Origin: Xanthobacteraceae bacterium
GTDB taxonomy: Bacteria > Pseudomonadota > Alphaproteobacteria > Rhizobiales > Xanthobacteraceae
NCBI GenBank assembly: GCA_023954195.1
Contig: JAMLIK010000004.1
Location: 248,001 to 312,000 of the forward strand
Direction: 5' to 3'
Length of the DNA stretch: 64,000 bases
The position numbers and the translations under genes are program-made. Each line of letters opens with the position of its first letter. The stretch's first letter is position 1. The notes beneath the pieces are model-generated. The model worked only from the letters and a program-made list of their open reading frames with translations, was not told where the DNA came from and did not search any database. Below, piece by piece: positions 51,017 through 59,798 of this stretch.

Positions 51017-51031
51017 TCATCGGAGACACCC

Positions 51032-52108
51032 ATGTCCGACACAACAGTGCATCTGGCGCTGCCCTTCATTATGGCCGCGCAGGCTCAGAAGCACGTTACT
51101 CATAATGAGGCGCTGCGCGTCCTCGATGGCGTCGTGCAATTGTCGGTCAAGGATCGCGACCTGGCGGCGCCGCCCGGCAGTCCTGCCGATGGCGACCGCT
51201 ACATCGTCGGCTCTGGCGCCACCGGTGCATGGGCCGGCTGGGATCTGAACGTTGCCCTCTGGTCGGATGGCGCCTGGCTGCGCCTGCCGCCGCGCGCCGG
51301 CTGGCTTGCATGGATCGAGGACGAAAGCCTGCTGCTGGCCTTCAACGGCTCCAGCTGGATTGATACGACGCCCGACGCACTTCAGAACCTTGCCCTGCCG
51401 GGCGTGGGCACCACAGCAGACGCGTCGAACCCGTTCTCGGCGAAACTCAACGCGGCGCTCTGGACTGCGAAATCGATCGCCGAGGGCGGCACCGGCGATC
51501 TGTTCTACACCATGAACAAGGAGGCCGCCGGCCGCGATCTCGGCCTCACGCTGCAGACTGGCTACGTCACCAAGGCCCTGGTCGGCCTGTTCGGTTCGGA
51601 CAGGTTCCGGCTGGCGGTTTCTGAGGACGGCAGCGTCTTCTTCGACGGACTGATCGTCGATAATGCCAACGGCATCGTCGACCAGCCGCGCCTTCCGCGC
51701 TTCAAGGGCTACACCAACTACGACAACTATGTCGCCGTCGACACTTGGACGAGGATCGCCATCAACAACACCGAGTACAACGATCAGGGCGCGTTCGACG
51801 CTGCCAACAATCGCTTTGTCGCGCCGGTCGCCGGCACCTACCTCTTTGGGGCGATGCTGCTCTACAAAGTCAATTCCAGCACCACGGCGCGAATGCGCGG
51901 GCGGCTGGTGTTGAACACCTCGACGGAAATCCGAGGATCGTTCGGCGAGATATCCGGCGCGCACGCCTCCGAGGCGACGGCGCTCTGGCTGCAGACCATG
52001 ACCCCGCTCGCCCAAGGCGACACGGTGGAACTCCAGGGCACATTCCGGGTTGCGGATGGGTATTTCGCAGCCGACCACACGTCCTTATGGGGCTGCAAGG
52101 TCGGATGA
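51032..52108 (+). CDS. Tail fibre / receptor-binding protein (DUF2793) with C1q-like C-terminus
   Basis: A 358-residue protein. Residues 1-110 are DUF2793 (LPFIMAAQAQKHVTHNEALR, GDRYIVGSGATGAW). The middle has LTLQTGYVTKALVGLFGSDRF. The last 130 residues (FDAANNRFVAPVAGTYLFG and LAQGDTVELQGTF) have the beta-sandwich pattern of C1q/TNF-like trimer heads, used by many phages to bind receptors. It is the last structural gene and is convergent with mcrC. Confidence 0.82.
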   Translation: MSDTTVHLALPFIMAAQAQKHVTHNEALRVLDGVVQLSVKDRDLAAPPGSPADGDRYIVGSGATGAWAGWDLNVALWSDGAWLRLPPRAGWLAWIEDESLLLAFNGSSWIDTTPDALQNLALPGVGTTADASNPFSAKLNAALWTAKSIAEGGTGDLFYTMNKEAAGRDLGLTLQTGYVTKALVGLFGSDRFRLAVSEDGSVFFDGLIVDNANGIVDQPRLPRFKGYTNYDNYVAVDTWTRIAINNTEYNDQGAFDAANNRFVAPVAGTYLFGAMLLYKVNSSTTARMRGRLVLNTSTEIRGSFGEISGAHASEATALWLQTMTPLAQGDTVELQGTFRVADGYFAADHTSLWGCKVG

Positions 52109-52147
52109 AATACAGGCAGCACGGTTTCTGTGGGCAACCGCACGCGA

Positions 52148-53296
52148 TCACGCGTGTGAAGGTCCATCCGCAGAAGTCTCGTTTTTGAGCTGCAAGCTGA
52201 GCTTCAGAAGTTGTCGGCGGATAGCTCCGCTGTCGGCCGCGAGATCTACTGTGGCGAACCTAATGAGATGTCCGTGCACCGAGATGGCTTCGTCGATCGT
52301 TTCACCGATGGCCGGGTGCAGCAACAAGCCCTCGGCCTTGTCGGCCATCGGATCCCCACGTCCTGCCTGTGAACGTATGTACGCGTAGATTTGGTAAAGG
52401 TATCCGCTGCGCAACGTCGCCTCGCGGCGCCAGCCCGCCGTCACGATGCTGGTGAACTTGGTGTCGATCACGATACGGCGGCCGACCAGCGCATCGTCGA
52501 GCACGATATCAGTCTGCATCCCCGGCAATATCTCTCGCGCGCCCTCGGTCCACCAATCGATCGGCCAGTCGAGCGCACCCCCTTTGTGTACGCGCCATCG
52601 CTTTGGTTGCAGGATGGTTTTGTAGAAGCCGCCGACGGCGCGTTCGAACAACCGCCGGGCCCACTGCTCCTCCCTATCCGGCATCGGCAATGGTCGCGGG
52701 CCAGCCCGCTCGGTGGGCAGAACGAGGTCTATCGCAAGCATCGCCGCTGCGAGCATCTCGCAATCCGTCGCGTCGTGACGGCCAATGCGGTCGGCGCTGA
52801 GCTCGGCTCGCGATGGCATGGCGCCGGAGACACCGAGAGCCTGCATATCCGCAGCCAGCCGGCGGCAACGATGGCGGAGCTCGGGGCGCGTGACCAGCCG
52901 CGCCACCGCCCCGAGCGCGCCGCGGACGAAGCGGTTGCGCGGCGTGTCGACACTGAGCTCGACGAAACGGCACGCCACGGCTCCGCGTGCGAGCAACTGT
53001 CGGCGCTCCGTTCGCAGGACGTCGATCCGACCTCGGACCCGCGACAGGTCGGCGCTGCGCGGACGGTAGCCGAGGCTCAGCTGTCGTCGCTGGCGTTCCT
53101 CTACCGCCTGCGCCAGCAGTTCGGCAACGAGATCGGCGATCTCGTCCGGGTTGTGCTCGACGTCGACGAGTGTGCGGCCCGCCGTCCGGAACAGGTCCGA
53201 GGCGTAAAGCATCAGAAGCCAGATGTTGCGCACCGGGATGCGACCGATGAAGCCCGCAGCGGCGGTCTCGCTCACCCCGGCATCGGCGATCACCAT
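52148..53296 (-). CDS. mcrC: McrC-family nuclease subunit of an McrBC restriction system
   Basis: A 382-residue McrC protein. The N-terminal part (IPVRNIWLLMLYASDLFRT, and IADLVAELLAQAVEERQRR) contacts McrB. The C-terminal PD-(D/E)xK nuclease has Asp in GMQTDIVL and the DTK triad (Asp278, Lys280) in RRIVIDTKFTSI. McrBC cuts DNA with modified cytosines when McrB hydrolyses GTP. Its ATG at 53296 lies just before the mcrB stop, an overlap of 7 bases, so translation is coupled. The pair is on the strand opposite to the phage genes. Confidence 0.9.
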   Translation of the reverse strand: MVIADAGVSETAAAGFIGRIPVRNIWLLMLYASDLFRTAGRTLVDVEHNPDEIADLVAELLAQAVEERQRRQLSLGYRPRSADLSRVRGRIDVLRTERRQLLARGAVACRFVELSVDTPRNRFVRGALGAVARLVTRPELRHRCRRLAADMQALGVSGAMPSRAELSADRIGRHDATDCEMLAAAMLAIDLVLPTERAGPRPLPMPDREEQWARRLFERAVGGFYKTILQPKRWRVHKGGALDWPIDWWTEGAREILPGMQTDIVLDDALVGRRIVIDTKFTSIVTAGWRREATLRSGYLYQIYAYIRSQAGRGDPMADKAEGLLLHPAIGETIDEAISVHGHLIRFATVDLAADSGAIRRQLLKLSLQLKNETSADGPSHA

Positions 53297-55494
53297 CCCT
53301 GCAGCAGTCGATCGAGGGCCTCGCGCGCCGATTTCGGCGCGTCGAACCAGTATTCGTCGAGCAGCGGGCCGATCTCCGTCTCGGCCACCTGGCGAAACCA
53401 TTCTCGTGTGGTGCCCGGCTCCAGTTTCGCCGTTGGTGTGACGTAGCTGTGCCCAATCTCGAATTGACGACCGAACGCCCCGGCGATCTCCGCGTTCAGC
53501 GCAAGGATTCGCCGCTCGATGTCGTCTGCGAGCAGAGAATCGACCCCACCCCTCTCGGTCACCCACCGCCGCCATGCTGGCCCAAGCCGCGGCTCGAGCC
53601 CCACGAATGCGAAGCGCCTGCGGAAGGCCAGGTCGACGAGCGCCAGCGAGCGATCAGCGATGTTCATGGTGCCGATCACGAACAGGTTCTCGGGAACGTG
53701 CACTGGGCGGCGCAGGCCATCGGCATCGGGATAGCATAACTCCAGCGCCTCACGCGGCGTACGCTTGCCTGCCTCCAGCAGAGTTAGCAGTTCGCCGAAG
53801 ATCTGCGCGGGGTTCCCGCGATTGATCTCTTCGATGATGATGACGTAGCGGGCGTCCGGGCGACCCAGCGCAGCACGGATCGCCTCCATGAAGACCCCGT
53901 CCGCAAGAGTTAGCTTTCCATCGCCGCTCGGCCGCCAGCCGCGGACGAAATCCTCGTAGGAAAGGTTCGGATGAAACTGGACGGCCCGGATGCGCGCCTC
54001 GTCGCGCTCGCCCATCAGCGCGAAGGCGAGGCGCTTGGCGATCCACGTCTTTCCCGTTCCCGGCGGCCCCTGCAGGATCAGGTTCTTGCGCGTACGCAGG
54101 CGCTCTAGAAGATGTTCGATCTCCTCTTGCTCCAGGAAGCAGCCGTCGCGCATGATGTCATCGACGTCGTAAGGTTCCGTCGGCGAAGGCGCCTGCACGG
54201 GATCTGCCGCAGCGGACTCATCCTGATCCTTCGTCGAGGTTAGTTCGGCTGCGCATGGTTCCGTCTGGACATCTTCGGGTGCCTTGTATCGCCAGGATGC
54301 GAGCGACAATTCGGGGAAGCTATGAACCGGATAGCTGTCCTCCCCGAAACGCGCCTTGAGGTCGTCAACGAGCTTCAAATACGTCGTTCCGCTGCAGGGC
54401 TTCTGCGGTCCAATCGTCGGGATCCGCATTTGCAGTCGTCCCGTGAGGAAAGCGCGCGAGTTGCGGTCGAGGGTCGGAAACTCCCAGGGATGCGACCAAT
54501 AGAGGCCGGTAGAGAGATTCCACGAAGCGCCCCAGACCTCGACCGCTGCGTCGTAAGCGGAGATGAACGCCTCCCGCTGCTCCGGCTGATCGGCCTCCAC
54601 GAGCGCCGCCGCGGCAATGAACAGATCCCACAACTTATCGATGTCGTTTTCGCCACGTTTGTCACCGTAACTGAAGAACCACGAGCGCTGATTGTTCAGG
54701 ACTGGAATACCCTCGAAGGAAGCCGGCGGATCCTCCTCCACGCCGATTAGCTTTGCGAGTGCCCCTGCGATCGCGCGCCTATTGTCCTCTGTCATAGATC
54801 GGTTGAACGTGCCCATCGCCGTGAATGGGCAGATATCGCGCAGGGGGCCGGTTCCGCCTTCGGGATAGCGGTCCTGCAAATAGCCGAGTCCCGCCATATC
54901 TTGTGCAATGGCATGAATGCCTTCGATCAATGGCTGCCTGTCCGCCCGATAGTCGAAAAGCTTCGCCGCGACGGCGCTGTAGAAGGCTGTCCAGCGGAAA
55001 CGCTGCTCCCCGTCCGCGTCGCCGAACCGCTCCCGCCAGAATGGCTCATTCCTGAACCGGTTGATGTCCTGGGGTTGGTCGTCGAAGGCAAAAGCCAGAA
55101 GTCCATCCTCCATCCACCCGCCCGGCGCGACGCGCCAGACCGTCGCGCGATTGGTGTAAAAATACCATTCGCGGGGCGGCGAAACCGGCGACCAGTCTAC
55201 TCGCAAATGCTTGCCGTCATCGAGATTCGCGGTGATCGTGCCGACCGCCTTGATCGCCAACACCGAGACGGTCGCGCCGCGATTGTCAAACGGAAGATCG
55301 TGCTTACGTGTGTAAGATGACTTGATGGCGATCTTGTCGCCCGGCCGCATGGAGCGCACGACATCTCCATACTTGCCGTCCTCGTAGCCGTTCTCCCATA
55401 TTCCCTCAGCGAGAAATCGTGGCGTTTGATCCTCGGTCCGATTGTACGCCGCGCCGACAAACCAGGACGGCCGCGCGCTCGATTCCGCCGACAT
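53290..55494 (-). CDS. mcrB: McrB-family GTPase with N-terminal EVE/PUA-like domain
   Basis: A 734-residue motor subunit. Residues 10-115 (PSWFVGAAYNRTEDQTPRFL, PGDKIAIKSSYTRKHDLPF, VGTITANLDDGKHLRVDW) resemble EVE/PUA-like readers of modified bases, not the McrB DUF3578 N-terminus of E. coli. A middle helical region has KLFDYRADRQPLIEGIHAI. The AAA+ domain has Walker A GPPGTGKT at 476-483, Walker B IIIEEINRGN near 555 and the McrB signature TMNIADRS (609-616; usual form TMNTADRS). It would bind DNA by the N-terminus and drive McrC. Confidence 0.88.
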   Translation of the reverse strand: MSAESSARPSWFVGAAYNRTEDQTPRFLAEGIWENGYEDGKYGDVVRSMRPGDKIAIKSSYTRKHDLPFDNRGATVSVLAIKAVGTITANLDDGKHLRVDWSPVSPPREWYFYTNRATVWRVAPGGWMEDGLLAFAFDDQPQDINRFRNEPFWRERFGDADGEQRFRWTAFYSAVAAKLFDYRADRQPLIEGIHAIAQDMAGLGYLQDRYPEGGTGPLRDICPFTAMGTFNRSMTEDNRRAIAGALAKLIGVEEDPPASFEGIPVLNNQRSWFFSYGDKRGENDIDKLWDLFIAAAALVEADQPEQREAFISAYDAAVEVWGASWNLSTGLYWSHPWEFPTLDRNSRAFLTGRLQMRIPTIGPQKPCSGTTYLKLVDDLKARFGEDSYPVHSFPELSLASWRYKAPEDVQTEPCAAELTSTKDQDESAAADPVQAPSPTEPYDVDDIMRDGCFLEQEEIEHLLERLRTRKNLILQGPPGTGKTWIAKRLAFALMGERDEARIRAVQFHPNLSYEDFVRGWRPSGDGKLTLADGVFMEAIRAALGRPDARYVIIIEEINRGNPAQIFGELLTLLEAGKRTPREALELCYPDADGLRRPVHVPENLFVIGTMNIADRSLALVDLAFRRRFAFVGLEPRLGPAWRRWVTERGGVDSLLADDIERRILALNAEIAGAFGRQFEIGHSYVTPTAKLEPGTTREWFRQVAETEIGPLLDEYWFDAPKSAREALDRLLQGW

Positions 55495-55519
55495 TACACA
55501 TTCTCCAATACTGCGACGA

Positions 55520-55692
55520 TCAGACTGATTGTAATGCTTTCATTTCGCATAGCCTCTGCATCATCTTGCCAACGTACGTGGCCTTGTCTTCCTCCTGAAA
55601 GAGGATGTTTCGCGCCTCCATGGCCGGCTTATCGACCGACCAAAGCAGTCGCATCACGTGCGAAGCCGTTCTTCGCATCGCGTGCGGACATG
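55520..55692 (-). pseudogene. C-terminal fragment of an unknown gene upstream of mcrB, cut by IS3
   Basis: The frame ends 25 bases before the mcrB start, in operon spacing. It reads RLLWSVDKPAMEARNIL and FQEEDKATYVGKMMQRLCEM to a stop. To the right the frame meets the IS3-family edge near 55692, so the 5' part is missing. I do not recognise the family. It may have been a third member of the McrBC operon; a short protein from an internal ATG is also possible. Confidence 0.4.
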
Positions 55693-55760
55693 TGTGAGGT
55701 GGTCCCGGCTTTTGAGACAGGGGCATAAGGTGGATCGCCTGATGAAAAGGACGATCCAGC

Positions 55761-56042
55761 ATGAAGACACGCAGACGGTTCTCGGCCGAGTTCAAGGCCA
55801 AGGTCGCGCTTGAGGCGATCCGCGGCGAGCGGACGATTTCGGAACTGGCCACGAAGCATCAGCTTCATCCGAACCAGATCACGCAATGGAAACGTCAGGC
55901 GATCGAGAATCTGGCCAAGGCGTTTGACGACAGGGCTTCGGATGCGCAGGTCGGTCGGGAGGCCGAGGTGACGAAGCTGCACGCCAAGATCGGCCAGCTC
56001 GTCGTCGAGCGCGATTTTTTGGCCAAAGCCTTCGATCGCTGA
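55761..56042 (+). CDS. IS3-family transposase OrfA
   Basis: A 93-residue helix-turn-helix protein: MKTRRRFSAEFKAKVALEAI, then ERTISELATKHQLHPNQITQWKRQ, and a leucine-zipper-like helix in KLHAKIGQLVVERDFLAKAF. It binds the element ends. The frame is intact, but the element is not. Confidence 0.9.
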   Translation: MKTRRRFSAEFKAKVALEAIRGERTISELATKHQLHPNQITQWKRQAIENLAKAFDDRASDAQVGREAEVTKLHAKIGQLVVERDFLAKAFDR

Positions 56043-56059
56043 GCCTGGATCGGAGGAGA

Positions 56060-56687
56060 ATGATGATTGATCCCGATCACAAACGGCTTTCGATCCGCCG
56101 CCAGTGCGAACTGGTCTCGATCTCGCGGGCGTCGTTCTATCGCCAGCCCGCCGGCGAGAACCCCGAGAACCTTGAACTGATGCGCGTCATCGATGAGGCC
56201 TTCATGGAAATGCCGTGGTATGGCTCCCGGCAGATGGCGCGACATCTGCGTCGCCAAGGCTGGGGCGTGGGCCGCAAGCGGGTCCGGCGACTGATGCGCA
56301 AGATCGGTCTGTCGCCGATCTACCAGGCTCCGAGGACCAGCGCGCCGCATCCGCAGCACCGCATCTACCCCTACCTGCTGCGGCATCTGACGATCGAGCG
56401 GCCGGATCAGGTCTGGTGCGCCGACGTGACCTACATCCCGATGCGACGCGGCTTCCTCTACCTGGTTGCCATCATGGACTGGTTCAGCCGCAAGGTGCTG
56501 GCCTGGCGTCTGTCGAACACGATGGACGCCGACTTCTGCGTCGCCGCGCTCGAAGAGGCGATCGCCCGCCACGGCAGGCCCGACATCTTCAACACCGATC
56601 AGGGAAGCCAGTTCACCAGCTTCGCCTTCACGACGACGCTGAAGGACGCGGGCATTCGCATCTCCATGGACGGGCGCGGCCGCTGGC
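56060..56687 (+). pseudogene. IS3-family transposase OrfB, C-terminus lost to IS21
   Basis: About 209 residues of an rve-type integrase-like transposase. The HTH_21 region (LRRQGWGVGRKRVRRLMRKI) and two catalytic Asp are present: WCADVTYIP and FNTDQGSQF. The third catalytic residue, Glu, which should lie about 35 residues later, is missing because the IS21 copy begins at 56688. A few residues read into IS21 before a stop. Confidence 0.9.
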
Positions 56688-56698
56688 TGTCAATCGGC

Positions 56699-57551
56699 TT
56701 ACAAATTTGACCCCGTATCGGCGTCCAATTTTGACCCCTTCGCGCGGCGTGATTTGAGGGTAGCGCTCGACTCGTCGGAGCTGGCCGGGATTGCGGAGAC
56801 GAGACGAGCGCGGGCGGCGTGATCGTCGTCGCGGCTTTTGAAGCGCCAGCTGTCGTTGCCGGTCTCGACGATGTCGCAGTGGTGGGTCAACCGATCGAGC
56901 AGCGCGGTGGTCATCTTGGCGTCGCCGAACACGCTGGGCCATTCGCCGAAGGCGAGATTGGTAGTGACGATGACGGAAGCGCGCTCATAGAGCCGACTGA
57001 CGAGATGGAACAGAAGCTGGCCGCCGGATTGGGCGAAGGGCAGATATCCGAGTTCGTCCAGCACGATGAAGTCCATCCGGGTCAGATGTTCGGCAAGCCG
57101 GCCCTGACGTCCGTTACGGGTCTCGATCTCGAGGCGGTTGACGAGGTCGACCACGTTGTAGAAGCGACCGCGAGCCGGATCGGATGCAGCTTCTGGCGAT
57201 TGCGATGGCCAGGTGGGTTTTGCCCGTGCCGGTGCCGCCGACGAGCACGACGTTGCGCTGCTGGGCGATGAAGCCGCCGACGGCGAGATCGTTGACGAGC
57301 GTCTGATTGATCAGCGTGCCTTCGAACTGGAAGTCGTCGAGATCCTTGGCCAACGGCAGCTTGGCGATGGTGAGCTGGTACTTGATCGACCGCGCCTGCT
57401 TCTCGTTGATCTCGGCGCTGAGCAGGTCGCCGACGATGCGCTGAGGTTCGTGCTGGCGCTTGACGGCCGTCGCCATGATCTCGTCGAAGGCAGCCCTCAT
57501 GCCGTAGAGTTTGAGCTCGCCCATGAGGTCGAAGATTTGGGTTCGTTCCAT
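56699..57551 (-). pseudogene. istB: istB, frameshifted
   Basis: Equivalent to the intact istB at 28199-29053. A 2-base net deletion near 57172 breaks the frame shortly after Walker A ([11 protein letters not shown]), so the product lacks the Walker B half. One Pro to Leu change (GTPINQ to GTLINQ) is also present. Confidence 0.87.
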
Positions 57552-59052
57552 CAGATGGTCCTCCGGAGGTTGTCGTAGCGGGCGCAATCGGCGATCGGCG
57601 CATGGCGGAGCGTCAGTGCCGCCGGCGTCATGATGTTGGCCGGTGCAGCGGGTTCGCGTTGGCGAGCCAGGATGTTGAGAACGACGTCAGCGGAATGGAC
57701 GCCGTGACCAAGCGCCTCGGCGCAGGCGGCTTCGACCGCCGACAAACCGTCAGTCAGCACCGCATTGAGGATGTCGACCATCTGTCGATTGCCGTCGTCG
57801 GTGCTGGCGAGCCTGCGCCGGATCCGTTCGATCGCGGCCGGCAGCACCCGAGTCCTTGAAGGGTGCGCCGTTACGCAAGGCCCCGGGTTTGCGCGCGAGC
57901 ACCGGCACGTAGTGCCAGGGATCGTAGGTCGTCTCGCCGCGTCCGAACGACCGCGGATGCTCCGCAACGATCCGTCCATCCTGACGGATGACGATACGGT
58001 CGGCATAGGCTTGAACCTCGACCGGACGTCCGACGGCGCTGGCCGCGACCGAGTATTTGTTATTGTCGAAGCGCACCAGGCAGGTTTTGGAGACCGATGC
58101 CGGCACCGCATGGAATCCGTCGAACCGACCGGCATAGGGAACGAGCTTCGGCCGTTCGGCTTCGAACACATCCCAGATCGTCTGATCGGACAGCTCCGGA
58201 TGCCGATGCGCCTTGGCGTAGGCGATGCATTTGTCGAGCAGCCAGGCGTTGAGTTCGTCCAGCTTTTTGAACCGCAGCCGCGGCGGTGAAGAAGCGTTCC
58301 CGGACCAACCCGACCTGGTTCTCCACCTGGCCCTTCTCCCAGCCCGACGCCGGCGTGCAGGCGACCGGGTCGACGAGATAGTGGCTGCACATCTGCAGGA
58401 AGCGGCGATTGTAGCGGCGATCCTTGCCGACGAAGATCGTCTCCACCGCCGTCTTCATGTTGTCGTAGATGCCGCGACTGCAGGTGCCCTTGAACAGTGC
58501 GAACGCCCGGTCGTGGGCGTCGAACACCATCTCCTGCGTCTCGCGCGGATAGGCGCGCACGAACAGCATGCGGCTATGACACAGCCGGACGTGGGCGACC
58601 TTCACGAGTACCGTCACGCCGTTGAGGAGAACGATCTCGTGGCTCCAGTCGAACTGATAGGCTTCTCCTGGCGCAAAACTCAGCGGGACATAGGCCGCCG
58701 CCGTCGATTGCCCGCGCTCCTTGCTCCAGCGCCTGGCGTAACGCCGCACGGCATCGTAGCCGCCGTCATAGCCGCGTCCGCGCAACTCTTCGAAGATCCG
58801 GATCAGCGTCAGTTGTTCGCGCGCGGATTTGGCTGCGTTCGCCGCCAGCAGTTCATCGAGTTCCGCCGCCCATCGTCCAAGCTTGGGCCGCGGCTGCACC
58901 TGACGCTCATACTCGAACGAAGTCTCTCCGGATCTCAGCACCTTCCGGACCGTGTTCCGCGACACCTTCAGGTCACGGGCGATCTCCTTGATCGTCTTGC
59001 CCTTGATGAAGTGCTCGCGCCGTATCCGCGCAATCGTCTCCACGATCAGCAT
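57551..59052 (-). pseudogene. istA: istA, frameshifted twice
   Basis: Equivalent to the intact istA at 29053-30552. The extra G near 58286 shifts the frame after the catalytic Glu region (KGQVENQVG), and the extra G at 57850 shifts again. Only the N-terminal part is in frame. Confidence 0.87.
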
Positions 59053-59165
59053 CCCCGACCACCTGCTTCATGACAAAGCAGGCAGCGCAACAGCCAATCT
59101 ATAGGGGGTCAATTTTGGACGCCGATCCCCCGGCTCAGGGGGTCACTATTGCAGGCCGAATAACA

Positions 59166-59317
59166 CTCTGGTTGCGCTATCGGTGCTGGGCGGACTCGGG
59201 GCCTCAGCCGGAGGTGCGGGTATCGTCAAGGGAGCCGTTCGCGTTACCTTCTGGGGCGCGCTTGCCATGGCCGCGACCGCAGCGGTGGGGATGATCTTCG
59301 GTGTGACTGTCGGCTAG
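59166..59317 (+). pseudogene. C-terminal stub of a VIT1/CCC1-family transporter
   Basis: Fifty codons in frame from the IS21 edge to a TAG at 59315. The translation (LVALSVLGGLGASAGG, then VKGAVRVTFWGALAMAATAAVG and MIFGV) is the last two membrane helices of the VIT family of iron/manganese transporters. The rest of the gene is missing. Confidence 0.72.
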
Positions 59318-59440
59318 GTAGATGGCGAGTTTCTAATGGGGCCGGCACGACGACGTCAAAGCGACTCCTAAAGGACACCGTTGAATCGAACAAAATACAC
59401 GAAATCAATGTGCTATAGGTAGAGAAGGTTGGATATCAGA

Positions 59441-59456
59441 CCCACTCCCTCCGCCA
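59441..59456. other. attR: repeat of the tRNA-Ser 3' end
   Basis: CCCACTCCCTCCGCCA, identical to 25291-25306. No tRNA body precedes it, as expected for the distal attachment site of an integrated element. Confidence 0.88.
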
Positions 59457-59798
59457 CTATTTGCCTCACGCTTGTTTCGCTTTGCTCAACCGCTCCGGCG
59501 GGGCGTCCTTTCGGACGGTCGCGCAGTCGCGCTCCTGGCGGCGCGTTCGAACTTCGTCCCGAGCGCTCCGCCAGTTCGCTTCGCCGCTCGCGCGTCCAGC
59601 GATTTCTTCTGTTAAATCATATTGATATAACGAAACGCCGCGGTGCTTCACGGTTGCCTCGCCTGGCGGAGCCGTGCCGGTCGCCCAAACAGCTCTTAAT
59701 TGTTCTTTCGCAACTCGCCTCTAAAGGTTGTGGAGGCGTCTCCTGGAACGGAATCCGGGAAACCGCGTTCTGTTCGTTGAATCAATTGCTTTGTGTCC
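59457..59798. other. Core DNA between attR and the AraC-type gene (about 340 bp), no gene seen
   Basis: No convincing coding frame. This was probably the natural downstream flank of tRNA-Ser. It should hold the promoter of the AraC-family gene; an AT-rich patch lies at 59615-59640. Confidence 0.55.

Larger units (their letters stand above)
55693..56687 (+). mobile_element. IS3-family element, right end removed by IS21
   Basis: The left part begins near TGTGAGGTGGTCCCGGC and holds orfA and most of orfB. The IS21 copy at 56688 interrupts orfB, and the right inverted repeat is not found. The exact left boundary is approximate because the matching end is missing. Confidence 0.75.
56688..59165 (-). 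mobile_element. IS21-family insertion sequence, second copy, frameshifted
   Basis: The same 2478-base element and orientation as 28188-30665. By eye the copies differ by one substitution (57312, G to A) and three indels: GGCG to AG near 57172, an extra G at 57850 and an extra G near 58286. The net length change is zero. Both istA and istB are broken. No flanking duplication is seen: CTGGC before, CTCTG after. Confidence 0.88.
25307..59456. mobile_element. Genomic island / defective prophage integrated at tRNA-Ser (about 34 kb)
   Basis: Bounded by a 16-bp direct repeat of the tRNA-Ser end. It carries a Gp37/TcmP pair, an hsdS fragment, two IS21-family copies, an IS3-family remnant, a siphophage structural module from the terminase remnant to the tail fibre, toxin-antitoxin genes, McrBC and a VIT fragment. 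No integrase, repressor or replication genes are seen. Direct-repeat ends, phage genes and disrupted genes all support acquisition followed by decay. Confidence 0.85.

Noticed and set aside
55629-55982. Minus-strand frame across the IS3 left edge
   Set aside because: It runs through orfA in antisense and crosses the element boundary, so it is a chance frame.
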